From NCBI GenBank assembly GCA_028275505.1, contig JAPWUP010000015.1, positions 1 to 40,989 of the forward strand: a stretch of 40,989 bases of DNA, read 5' to 3'. The translations under genes were made by a program, and so were the position numbers. Positions 20,090 through 28,086 of the stretch are shown here, piece after piece. Within the stretch, counting starts at the first letter, position 1. Each line of letters begins with the position of its first letter. This DNA is from Bryobacteraceae bacterium (lineage in GTDB: Bacteria; Acidobacteriota; Terriglobia; Bryobacterales; Bryobacteraceae). The notes below the pieces were generated by a model. It had not been told where the DNA came from and did no database searches. It worked only from the letters and a program-made list of their open reading frames with translations.

Positions 20090-20223
20090 GGTGTTGAGAT
20101 TTGCCATGGCGAACTTTGACGCACCCCACGGAATTTCACCCACCTCCCAAGCCCCACTCTCGGATCCGGATGCCCTGTTTTCCGCTCTCCACAAGCCAAA
20201 AACTTGAGTCCATGTTTGGCCCC

Positions 20224-20286
20224 TTGACTGCATTAGTGCTAATCCGGGTTATACTCTCAGTTATACTCTCAAGAGGATTTGGAGGG
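20224..20286 (+). promoter_or_regulatory. Promoter region of the decaheme cytochrome operon
   Basis: TTGACT (20224-20229) is followed by the palindrome ATTAG-TG-CTAAT (20232-20243) and by two tandem 12-base copies of TTATACTCTCA (20249-20260 and 20261-20272), each containing a TATACT -10-like hexamer. The first TATACT is 20 bp from TTGACT, longer than ideal. GGAGGG (20281-20286) is the ribosome site, 5 nt before the ATG at 20292. The palindrome between the promoter boxes is a likely repressor site. Confidence 0.4.
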
Positions 20287-20291
20287 CGCCG

Positions 20292-22343
20292 ATGATGCAT
20301 TTGCCAGTCTCGGCGGCCAGCAAACTGCGTCTGGCCAGCGCATTGATTGCGGTCATTGGGGCGGCAGTCGTTTTGAGTAGCTCCGATACTCCGGTGTTTA
20401 CCGAGAGGGACAAGGCCTACTACGCCGATCCCAATCTCGTCAACTTCGTGCGTCCTGGATTGGTGTTGAAGATCCTTTCGGCTTCCATCGAGGACGACGG
20501 CACCATCAAAGCCCGGTTCAAGATCACCGATCCCCGGGGCTTGCCCTTGGACCGAGAGGGCATAACCACGCCCGGTCCGGTATCGGTGCGCCTCGTGGCG
20601 GCCTATATTCCCAAGGGACAAACGCAGTACGTGGCTTACACGACCCGCGTCCAGACCAGCCCCATCACGCGGGTGAGCGCTACTCAGGCCAACTACGACG
20701 TGGGCGGGACCTTCACCAAGGTCGGCGACGGCGAATATGTCTATACCTTCGCCACCAAAGCGCCTCGCGATTTCGATCGCACGGCTACGCACGCCATCGG
20801 CGCCTGGGCGGCCCGGGACCTGAGCGAGTTCGACCTCCAATCCATCAACAACTACGACGACGACGTTTACACCTGGGTGCCCGACGGCTCCAAGGTCACG
20901 GTGGTGCGGGACGTCATCAAGACGCAAACCTGCAACAAGTGCCACGACCCGCTCTCGGCGCATGACAATCGCCGCAGTATGGAGCTGTGCGTGCTGTGCC
21001 ATACCCCGCAGACCGTGGATCCCGATACCGGTAACAGCATGGACATGCCGGTGCTGATCCACAAGATCCATATGGGCAGCCAGTTGCCCAGCGTGCGGGC
21101 GGGCAAGCCTTACCGGGTCATTGGGTACCAGCAAAGCGTCCATGATTACTCGAGCGTGGTCTTCCCCGCGGATGCTCGCAACTGCACCTTCTGCCACGAG
21201 CAGAACACCGGCGCGGCCCAAGCGAGCGCCTTCCTCAAACCCAACCGGACGGCTTGCGGAGCTTGCCACGATAACGTGAACTTCGAGACGGGCGAGAATC
21301 ACGCCAACCTGCCGCAACTCAGCGACAAGATGTGCAGCACCTGCCACATCCCGCAAGGTGAGCTTGAATTCGACCTCTCGATTTTGGGGGCCCACACGAT
21401 TCCGCGCTTCTCGCGCGATCTGCCGGGCGTGGTCTTCGAGATCCTGCGTGTGACGGACGGCTCGGCCGGCAAGCGGCCCACCGTCACGTTCTCGGTCAAG
21501 GAACGCAGCGGCAAGCCGATTCCGCTTTCGGAGATGACGCGGCTGGCTCTGGTGCTGGCGGGTCCCACCAGCGATTACGCAACGTATGTAAGTGAGGATG
21601 CCCTGCGCTCCACTTGCGGCGCGGACGGTACGTGCACCTACACGTTCAACGCTGCGATCCCGGCCGACGCCAAGGGCACCTGGGCTGTAGGAATCGAAGG
21701 ATACCGGACCCTCTACCTGCTCGCGGGTACGCGGCGCGAGCGCAGCGTCCGCGACCCCGGTGCGAACAAGGTCGCTTACTTCTCGGTGGACGGCTCGCCG
21801 GTGGAGCCGCGCCGGCAGGTGGTAAGTCTGGCCAAGTGCAATAACTGCCACTTCAGTCTCAGCCTGCACGGCGACAATCGCAATCAGATCGAACAGTGCG
21901 TGCTTTGCCACAACCCGACCATGACCGATCGCGCGGTGCGTCCGGCGGCGCAGATGCCCGCGCAGACTATAGATCTGCGGCACATGGTCCACCGGATCCA
22001 TCTGGGCGAAGAGAACGAGTACGAGTACACCGTATACGGCAGGGGTTCGGTGGCATACGACTTCACGGAAGTCCGCTATCCGGGCGATCTGCGCAGTTGC
22101 GATCGCTGCCATGTGAACAACTCGGAGCGACTGCCGCTGCGACCCAACCTCCTGCCCGTGACGAGCCCGCGCACCCTGCTTAATCCGATGGGGCCGGCGA
22201 CGGCGGCTTGCCTTGGTTGCCACACCAGCGTAGCGGCCGCAGCGCATGCCCTCACCAACACCTCGGACAAACTCGGTGAAGCCTGCGCCGCCTGCCACGG
22301 CAGCAATAGCGAGTTTTCCGTCCAGCGGGTGCACGCCCGCTAG
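20292..22343 (+). CDS. OmcA/MtrC family decaheme c-type cytochrome
   Basis: This 683-residue cytochrome carries exactly ten CxxCH heme sites in two groups of five: residues 214, 233, 298, 322 and 348, then 516, 536, 603, 640 and 665. The groups are preceded and separated by cysteine-poor, beta-rich domains (about 45-210 and 355-510), the four-domain plan of Shewanella MtrC and OmcA, which pass electrons to minerals or other acceptors at the cell surface. A second cysteine pair without heme, C442 and C448, lies in domain III, where MtrC has a redox-active disulfide. A signal-like helix spans about residues 10-30, but there is no lipobox cysteine, unlike MtrC. It is the first gene of a three-gene porin-cytochrome operon. 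Confidence 0.93.
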   Translation: MMHLPVSAASKLRLASALIAVIGAAVVLSSSDTPVFTERDKAYYADPNLVNFVRPGLVLKILSASIEDDGTIKARFKITDPRGLPLDREGITTPGPVSVRLVAAYIPKGQTQYVAYTTRVQTSPITRVSATQANYDVGGTFTKVGDGEYVYTFATKAPRDFDRTATHAIGAWAARDLSEFDLQSINNYDDDVYTWVPDGSKVTVVRDVIKTQTCNKCHDPLSAHDNRRSMELCVLCHTPQTVDPDTGNSMDMPVLIHKIHMGSQLPSVRAGKPYRVIGYQQSVHDYSSVVFPADARNCTFCHEQNTGAAQASAFLKPNRTACGACHDNVNFETGENHANLPQLSDKMCSTCHIPQGELEFDLSILGAHTIPRFSRDLPGVVFEILRVTDGSAGKRPTVTFSVKERSGKPIPLSEMTRLALVLAGPTSDYATYVSEDALRSTCGADGTCTYTFNAAIPADAKGTWAVGIEGYRTLYLLAGTRRERSVRDPGANKVAYFSVDGSPVEPRRQVVSLAKCNNCHFSLSLHGDNRNQIEQCVLCHNPTMTDRAVRPAAQMPAQTIDLRHMVHRIHLGEENEYEYTVYGRGSVAYDFTEVRYPGDLRSCDRCHVNNSERLPLRPNLLPVTSPRTLLNPMGPATAACLGCHTSVAAAAHALTNTSDKLGEACAACHGSNSEFSVQRVHAR

Positions 22344-22375
22344 CGAAGGCGCTCCTGCACCCGGGAGACGGAAGC

Positions 22376-23353
22376 ATGTTTCGGTCGCTGCGGACGGCCA
22401 ACAAGGCCCACACAACCCACACTCCTCCTCCGCAAACTCGGGGGCTCTTCCCCCGCGGCCCCCGACCCGTCCTTGCGTCCGCAGCGGCCGTTTTTTTGTT
22501 TGCCTGGACAGGGCCTTCAGGGGCACAGAAGCCCGCGCAGCCCGGTTACGCCGGCTCCGAGATCTGTGCTGCCTGCCACGAGGATCTCGTCAAGGCCTTC
22601 CGCAAGAACCCTCACCAGCAGGCGGAAGCGCACGGCGCCTGGCAGGGCAAGGCGTGCGAGGCCTGCCACGGGCCGGGCGCGAAGCACGCTGAATCGGGCG
22701 CGGCGACCGACATCCAGAATCCTGCGAAGCTGGCCGCGGCGCGATCCGAGAAAATTTGCCTGGAATGTCACGGGAGCCAGCCCGCGTTACGTGCCCGCGC
22801 GCACGGGGCTCACAGCCGCAGCCAGGTGAGCTGCGTTGCCTGCCATCGGATCCACGGCGCTGTGGCGGAATTGACGCTCAAGGCGCCGGGCGTGGTCAAC
22901 CGGCAATGCTCGAGCTGCCATCAGGCCGAGTGGGCTGACTTCCTGCGCCCACACACGCACCGGTTGCGCGAAGGCGCCATGAGCTGCACGGACTGCCACG
23001 ACCCGCACGGCAGCTCGCGCCCCCGTTCCATGCAGATCGTCTCGGCCAACGAACCGGGATGCTTCCGCTGCCATGCCGACAAGCGCGGGCCGTTCCCGTT
23101 CGAACATCCCCCGGTGCGGCTCGAAGGTTGCCAGGCCTGCCACGAGCCGCACGGCTCGCGAAATCCGCGCATGCTCGTGCGGGCCGAAGTCCGCTTCCTG
23201 TGTCTGGAGTGCCATTCCAATATCGGTTCGAAGCCCGCGCTCGGCGGCATCCCTCCGGCGCTGCATGACTTGCAAAGCCCGCGGTACCGCAACTGCACCA
23301 TCTGCCACAGCAAGATTCACGGTTCGTTCGTGAGCCGGGGGTTGACACGATGA
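22376..23353 (+). CDS. DmsE/MtrA family decaheme c-type cytochrome
   Basis: This 325-residue periplasmic cytochrome has ten CxxCH sites, at residues 64, 94, 128, 153, 178, 204, 229, 252, 276 and 307, evenly spaced at about 25 residues, as in MtrA and DmsE. These proteins insert as a heme wire into the MtrB barrel and connect periplasmic donors with the outer-surface cytochrome. The signal peptide has an unusually long polar lead (about 30 residues) before the hydrophobic core PVLASAAAVFLFAW and a cleavage site near PSGA. GGGAGA lies 7 nt before the ATG. The gene starts 32 bp after the first cytochrome gene, and its TGA overlaps the ATG of the barrel gene (ATGA). Confidence 0.93.
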   Translation: MFRSLRTANKAHTTHTPPPQTRGLFPRGPRPVLASAAAVFLFAWTGPSGAQKPAQPGYAGSEICAACHEDLVKAFRKNPHQQAEAHGAWQGKACEACHGPGAKHAESGAATDIQNPAKLAAARSEKICLECHGSQPALRARAHGAHSRSQVSCVACHRIHGAVAELTLKAPGVVNRQCSSCHQAEWADFLRPHTHRLREGAMSCTDCHDPHGSSRPRSMQIVSANEPGCFRCHADKRGPFPFEHPPVRLEGCQACHEPHGSRNPRMLVRAEVRFLCLECHSNIGSKPALGGIPPALHDLQSPRYRNCTICHSKIHGSFVSRGLTR

Positions 23354-25302
23354 GACGTCTGCTGCTGCCCATCGCCGCCTTTGCCGTGCTGGCCCAGCAG
23401 CCAGCCGAGGAGAGCAAACCTGCGCCGGCCGCTGAACAGCGCCTCAGTGGAACGGTGGAGTTCGGCTACCGCGTGCTAAGCGGCGTGGGAGGCGACTTTC
23501 AGACCTACCGGAGCGTGGTGAACCTCGGCGAAGGTCCCAAGCTCTTCTCTTTGGATGCGAGCTGGGATGATCCCAAGGGCCGGCTGTTCGACAAGCTCGA
23601 TTTGCGCATGAATTCTTGGGGCGGCGATCCGTACAACACGGCCCGCTTCGAGGCCGGTCGTGCACGCGCCTGGCGGTTCACAGCAGATTACCGTAACATC
23701 CAGTACTTCAATTTCCTGCCCTCGTTCGCCGATCCCACGATCGAACGGGGTGTTTTGCTGAACCAGCGCGCGCTGGATTCCTACCGGCGCGCCACGGACC
23801 TGGAGCTGGTGGCACTGCCTGGTCGCCGGATCACGCCGTACGCCGCCTACAGCCGCAACTCCTCGCGCGGTCACGGGATCACGACCTTCGTTCTGGACGC
23901 CAACGAATTCCCCGTACCGCACATGTTGCGCGACCACAGCGACAACGTTCGCGGCGGCGTCCGGCTGGAGTGGCCGCGCTGGCAGCTTCACCTGGAAGGC
24001 GGCGGCATCACCTGGCACATTGACCAGCAGGTTTACACCTTCGCCGAGCGCAACTTTGGCAACGTGCTTCAGCCCGTGCTGGGGCAGACGCTGTTCCTGG
24101 ATCGCGGGAACCAGTCGCTCGACGTGCGCGGATCGAGCCGCTTTGCGCGGGGATCTTTCCGCCTGCACCCGGCGGACTGGGCTGAGCTGGCCGGGCAGTT
24201 CCAGTTCAGCCAGCCGGACAGCAAGACGCGGTACGCCCAGAACAATTCCGGCAATTTTGTCAATTTCACGCTGTTGCGTTTCTACAGCGCGGAGCTGGTC
24301 TCGGCGGAAGCCAGGGCGCGACAGCCCCATACGTCGGCCAGCTTCGCCGCGGAGCTGCGCCCGCTTCAGCGCGTACGCATCGTGGAGAGCTGGATGACGG
24401 ACCGGCTCCACGACGCGGGCGCCGCCCTGTTGACGGATCGCCTCCTGGCCGGCGAGCAACTGCTGGATGCGCGGACGGCAAGCGCCGCCGAGAGGCTGGT
24501 CCTGAACTACAACCAGCAGGAAATCTCGCTCATGGTGGACGTGGCTCGCGGCTTTACGCTCCGCGGCGGCCACCGCTATGTTTGGGGCGACGCCGAGACG
24601 CCTGCGCCCCTGATTCTGCTGCCGGGCGCGCAACCGAAACCCGAGCTGCGGCGTCACGTCGCTCTTGCCGGCGGCAGTCTGGTGGCGGGGCGCCGGTTGC
24701 GCGTGACCGCCGATCTGGAAGCTTCGCCCGGCGATCGCTCCTACTTCCGTACGAGCCTGCATCGCTATCAGCGGGGCAAAGTCAGAGCGCGCTACCAGAT
24801 CCTGCCTTCGCTGCTCGTCTCGGCCAACTTCCACGTGCTGAACAACCAGAATCCCACGGCGGGCATCGGCTACGACTTCCTCAGCCGGCAGAACTCGCTG
24901 GGGCTGCAATGGACGCCGGGCGGCGGCAAGTGGATCAGCCTGCTCGGCGAGTACACGCGCTACACCCTGCGTTCGGATCTGACGTGGCGCGATCCGGCCA
25001 CCTTGCGCAGCGAGCTATCGAAGTACCGCGACAACGGGCACGCTGGCACGGGATGGCTCGAGGTCGGCTTGCCGGGACGGGGCAGCGTGCAGCCGCGGAT
25101 CCACCTGGGCGGCTCGCTGGTGGCAGCCTCGGGGACGCGGCCGGCACGTTTCTATCAGCCGTTCGGGCGTCTGGCTGTCCCCTTCGGTCGGCGCGGCCAG
25201 TGGTACGGAGAGTGGCGCTGGCACGCGCTGACGCAGCCGTTCTACCTCTACGAGGGATTCCGCAACCACCAGTTCGTCACGGGCCTGCGTCTGACGATGT
25301 GA
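23350..25302 (+). CDS. MtrB/PioB family outer-membrane beta-barrel of the porin-cytochrome conduit
   Basis: This 650-residue protein has a signal peptide (MRRLLLPIAAFAVLAQQ) and then long runs of alternating polar and aromatic residues typical of large outer-membrane barrels, for example RAWRFTADYRNIQYFNFLPS, a motif common in MtrB/PioB proteins. The C-terminal strand ends FVTGLRLTM. The barrel insulates the MtrA-type cytochrome through the outer membrane and presents it to the MtrC-type cytochrome. No N-terminal CxxC as in Shewanella MtrB is present. The call rests on barrel character plus direct translational coupling (4-base overlap) with the decaheme gene. Its 3' end overlaps the convergent UvrC-like gene by 26 bp. 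Confidence 0.85.
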   Translation: MRRLLLPIAAFAVLAQQPAEESKPAPAAEQRLSGTVEFGYRVLSGVGGDFQTYRSVVNLGEGPKLFSLDASWDDPKGRLFDKLDLRMNSWGGDPYNTARFEAGRARAWRFTADYRNIQYFNFLPSFADPTIERGVLLNQRALDSYRRATDLELVALPGRRITPYAAYSRNSSRGHGITTFVLDANEFPVPHMLRDHSDNVRGGVRLEWPRWQLHLEGGGITWHIDQQVYTFAERNFGNVLQPVLGQTLFLDRGNQSLDVRGSSRFARGSFRLHPADWAELAGQFQFSQPDSKTRYAQNNSGNFVNFTLLRFYSAELVSAEARARQPHTSASFAAELRPLQRVRIVESWMTDRLHDAGAALLTDRLLAGEQLLDARTASAAERLVLNYNQQEISLMVDVARGFTLRGGHRYVWGDAETPAPLILLPGAQPKPELRRHVALAGGSLVAGRRLRVTADLEASPGDRSYFRTSLHRYQRGKVRARYQILPSLLVSANFHVLNNQNPTAGIGYDFLSRQNSLGLQWTPGGGKWISLLGEYTRYTLRSDLTWRDPATLRSELSKYRDNGHAGTGWLEVGLPGRGSVQPRIHLGGSLVAASGTRPARFYQPFGRLAVPFGRRGQWYGEWRWHALTQPFYLYEGFRNHQFVTGLRLTM

Positions 25303-26428
25303 CGGCGGTGAGATCGCGGTGCGCCGCCACGCGTGAAATCGCCCTGACCAACCGCCGGTAAGGTACAGCGTCCAGGGACTCGAACGGCAGCCACTCCCCC
25401 TCGCGTGCGCTCGAATAGAACCACCGCGCCAGCAGCGCCAAATGCTCCTCGCGGCGCTTGAGGGCGGGCCGTTCGGGGCTTAGCGTCGTCACCAGCTCGC
25501 GCAGCCTTCTGTCCATGGATTGACCTGCTGCTTCGGGACGGCAATCGAGCCGATGCGGCGGCTGCCAACACCCCGCAACGACGAACCACAGCAGAACAAG
25601 GCCCGGTTCCGCGGCAGGGGTCACGGCCACCCCACACAATCGCTCGATGTCGGCGGCCAGCTCGCCGCGCGACTTGAGGGCTTCCTCGATCTTCTGGATC
25701 CGGCGGTGCACCCGTGCAGCCTCCTCGAAATTGCACTCCTGACTGAGCCGTTCGCGCGCGGCCACGAGCACGTCCAGCAGAGACCGTCCCTGCGTGCGGA
25801 GGAACTCCAGGATCCGCTCGATCTCGGCGCGGTATTCCTCGCGGCTGACGGCCTGCTGGCAGGGCCTCAGACACAGGTTCATTTCGCCGTAAATGCAGCC
25901 GGGATGGGAAGGGGAGGGATCGAGGTCTTCCTCGCAGCGCCGCATCTGGAACAGGTCCAGAAAACGGTTGCGGAAATTCTCGGCCGCGGCGCGCGTCGGA
26001 AACGGGCCGTAGTAAAGGGCAGGAGCCGCGCTCAGTCGCGTCGTGATCTGGCTGCGCGGAAACGGGTTGGTCAAGACGATCTTGAGCAGCGGCGGCGGTC
26101 GCAGCTTGATGCGGACGCGGTAATCCTCCGGGAAGTGCTCCATCGCCAGCTCGTAAAGTATGAGGCTGGCCTCCAGATTGGATCCCACGAGCCAGTAATG
26201 GATGCGCTGGGCGATGCCGCGCAAGTTGAGCCAGCGTCCGCCTGCGCTTTCCGGGCGCAGCAGCCGGCGCAGCCTTCGGCGGAGCAACAGCGTCCGACCC
26301 AAGTAAGGCGATCCGCCACGCGTTTCGATTAGGAAGACGGCAGGCCGGTCGGGCGCCTGTTGGAGGATCTGGGCGAGCACGTCGTCCCCGCCAGTCAGCT
26401 CCAGCGATTCTGGGGGGCCTGCGAACAT
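25277..26428 (-). CDS. UvrC-like protein lacking the C-terminal nuclease half
   Basis: This 383-residue protein resembles the N-terminal part of the nucleotide-excision nuclease UvrC. Residues 28-130 form a degenerate GIY-YIG domain (AVFLIETRG for GVY, SPYLGR for YVGK). A cysteine segment HPGCIYGEMNLCLRPC matches the UvrC iron-sulfur region, and LSQECNFEEAARVHRRI is the UvrB-binding UVR helix. It has no RNase H-like endonuclease or helix-hairpin-helix domains, as in E. coli Cho. At the place of the catalytic glutamate the sequence reads LILYELAME, where an ungapped alignment puts Tyr. It may be a Cho-like incision enzyme or an inactive UvrB-binding protein. GGAG precedes the ATG, and the amidase gene ends 17 bp upstream. 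Confidence 0.75.
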   Translation of the reverse strand: MFAGPPESLELTGGDDVLAQILQQAPDRPAVFLIETRGGSPYLGRTLLLRRRLRRLLRPESAGGRWLNLRGIAQRIHYWLVGSNLEASLILYELAMEHFPEDYRVRIKLRPPPLLKIVLTNPFPRSQITTRLSAAPALYYGPFPTRAAAENFRNRFLDLFQMRRCEEDLDPSPSHPGCIYGEMNLCLRPCQQAVSREEYRAEIERILEFLRTQGRSLLDVLVAARERLSQECNFEEAARVHRRIQKIEEALKSRGELAADIERLCGVAVTPAAEPGLVLLWFVVAGCWQPPHRLDCRPEAAGQSMDRRLRELVTTLSPERPALKRREEHLALLARWFYSSAREGEWLPFESLDAVPYRRLVRAISRVAAHRDLTAVTSSDAGP

Positions 26429-26445
26429 GCGGCTCCGCGAAAGAC

Positions 26446-27885
26446 CTAGGCGGCAGGGGGCGCGGGAGGCCTGCGCCGGTGCCAGTCCGTAACGCGCTGG
26501 AACTCGCGGCCAACCGCGAGCAGGGTGTTCTCCGAGAAAGGACGGCCCACGAGCTGGATCGCAATGGGCAGCGAATCGGCAAAACCGCAGGGCAAAACGA
26601 GCGCCGGCAGTCCAGCCAGATTGCCGGCGGCCCCGAGATCGGCAAGCCCCCGGTCCTTGGGCCGGGGCGCAGAGGCACGCGAACGATCGAGCGGCTCGGA
26701 AATTTTCGATGCACGGCCAAAACGGGCAGGCGACACCAGTATGTCCACGTCAGCCAGCAGCTTCCGCAGCTCTTGCTGGATCATGCGGCGGATACGCATT
26801 GCCCGCAGGTAATCTCTGGCGCTGACCTCCAGGCCCGCTTTGAGACCTGCGATCTGCCTGGCGTCGGCGAGTTGCTCGACCTTGCCGCTGGTGATCAGTT
26901 CTTCGAAAGCGGCTGCGCCCTCCGTGTCTATGATGAGACCGGCGACAGCGGAGTAAGGAAAATCGGGAAGCCTGACCTCCCGGAATCTCAGGCCGAGGCT
27001 GCGCAGTACATCGAGGGCCTTGTGGAAATCGGGTCGCGCTGCCGGTTCGGCCCATTCGTCGAAGTCCACCGGGGCAAAGCCGACGCGCAGTTCCTTGAGC
27101 GGACGGGCGAACTGCGGAGCGTAATAGAAGCTCTTGCCGGCCGAGCTGGGATCCATGGAGTCGCCCCCGGAAATCACTTGCAGGATCAGCCCGCAGTCCT
27201 CGGCCGAACGCGCCAGCGGCCCGATTTTGTCCATCGTCCAGGAGAGAGCCATGGCGCCGTAGCGGCTCACCAGCCCGTAGGTGGGCCGCAGGCCTGTCAC
27301 GCCGCAATACGCAGCGGGAGTCGTGATGGATCCCCAAGTCTCCGAACCGAGAGCGAAGCAGACCAACCCGGCGGCCACGGCGGCGCCCGAACCGCTGGAG
27401 GAACCGCCCGCCCAGCGGGACGTGTCCCACGGATTCAAGCACGGCCCTTGCAAGGAGGCGGAAGCCCAGCGATAACCGCCTCCACCAGCCAGCTCGATCA
27501 TGGCGAGCTTGCCGATCAGCACCGCGCCCACGCGTTCGAGCTTGCGCAGCACCGTCGCCGTGTAATCGAGCACCTGGTTGGCGTAAGGCCGCGCGCCCCA
27601 CGTGGTCGGCGTACCCGCTACGCTCAGCAGATCTTTGGCGCCGAAAGGAATGCCCTGAAGCGGCCCGCGCAAGCGCCGTCGCTGGATTTCGTCGTCGGCG
27701 CGGCGCGCTTGGCGCAGGGCAAGATCGCGCAAAGACAGGGCCAGAGCATTGTAGCGCGGCCCCAGCTTCTCCAGGCGGTCCAGGAAAGCCCGCGTCAGCT
27801 CGACCGCAGAGAATTCGCGCTTGACCAGACGTGAATTCAGCTCCCTGATTCCGGCGAAGAAGATGTCTTCAGGCAAGGCCGCCAT
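26446..27885 (-). CDS. Amidase signature family enzyme
   Basis: This 479-residue amidase has the Ser-Ser-Lys triad of the family: lysine in PFGAKDLLSVAGTPTT, the serine-glycine stretch AGGSSSGSGAAVAAG and the nucleophilic serine in ETWGSITTPAAYCG. It hydrolyses an amide of unknown nature. GatA is less likely because gatB and gatC are absent and the C-terminal part differs. The start at 27885 is chosen because MAALPEDIFFAGIRELN begins the conserved fold and the ATG overlaps the stop of the preceding small gene (TGATG); the frame upstream is non-coding. Translation is therefore coupled to the small twin-arginine protein. Confidence 0.88.
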   Translation of the reverse strand: MAALPEDIFFAGIRELNSRLVKREFSAVELTRAFLDRLEKLGPRYNALALSLRDLALRQARRADDEIQRRRLRGPLQGIPFGAKDLLSVAGTPTTWGARPYANQVLDYTATVLRKLERVGAVLIGKLAMIELAGGGGYRWASASLQGPCLNPWDTSRWAGGSSSGSGAAVAAGLVCFALGSETWGSITTPAAYCGVTGLRPTYGLVSRYGAMALSWTMDKIGPLARSAEDCGLILQVISGGDSMDPSSAGKSFYYAPQFARPLKELRVGFAPVDFDEWAEPAARPDFHKALDVLRSLGLRFREVRLPDFPYSAVAGLIIDTEGAAAFEELITSGKVEQLADARQIAGLKAGLEVSARDYLRAMRIRRMIQQELRKLLADVDILVSPARFGRASKISEPLDRSRASAPRPKDRGLADLGAAGNLAGLPALVLPCGFADSLPIAIQLVGRPFSENTLLAVGREFQRVTDWHRRRPPAPPAA

Positions 27886-28082
27886 CAGGATGCCCGGAAC
27901 TGGAAGGCCGGCTCGGTTTCCACCGGAATGCGCACCTTGGCGAGCGCTTCCGCGTTGCGGCGGATACGCTCCCGGGCGGCAGCGATCAATTCCTCCGCCG
28001 ACTCCCGCTGGGTTTCGGGTTGGGGACGCGCGGACAGCGGTCCCGCAAGCAACCATGCCAACTGCCTGCGAGTGAGCTGCAT
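27885..28082 (-). CDS. Small twin-arginine-leader protein coupled to the amidase
   Basis: This 65-residue protein of unknown family begins MQLTRRQLAWLLAGPLSARP, which has the look of a short Tat signal (TRRQLAW followed by a hydrophobic stretch). The mature part is a charged helix (ESAEELIAAARERIRRNAEALAKV) ending in IPVETEPAFQFRAS. Its stop overlaps the amidase start by one base (TGATG), which supports it being real. A perfect TATAAT at 28102-28097 lies 14 nt before its ATG and no ribosome site is present. Because it overlaps the end of aroD-aroE by position, the promoter sits inside the last codons of that gene. Confidence 0.6.
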   Translation of the reverse strand: MQLTRRQLAWLLAGPLSARPQPETQRESAEELIAAARERIRRNAEALAKVRIPVETEPAFQFRAS

Positions 28083-28086
28083 AGGA

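Noticed and set aside
20215-20243. Possible CIRCE (HrcA) operator at the AGTGCTAA sequence before the cytochrome operon
   Set aside because: Only the right half resembles CIRCE. The expected TTAGCACTC half 9 bases upstream is absent and no heat-shock gene is near.
20136-22526. A 796-codon open frame antisense to the decaheme cytochrome gene
   Set aside because: The plus strand has ten in-frame CxxCH motifs; the antisense frame is a compositional shadow.
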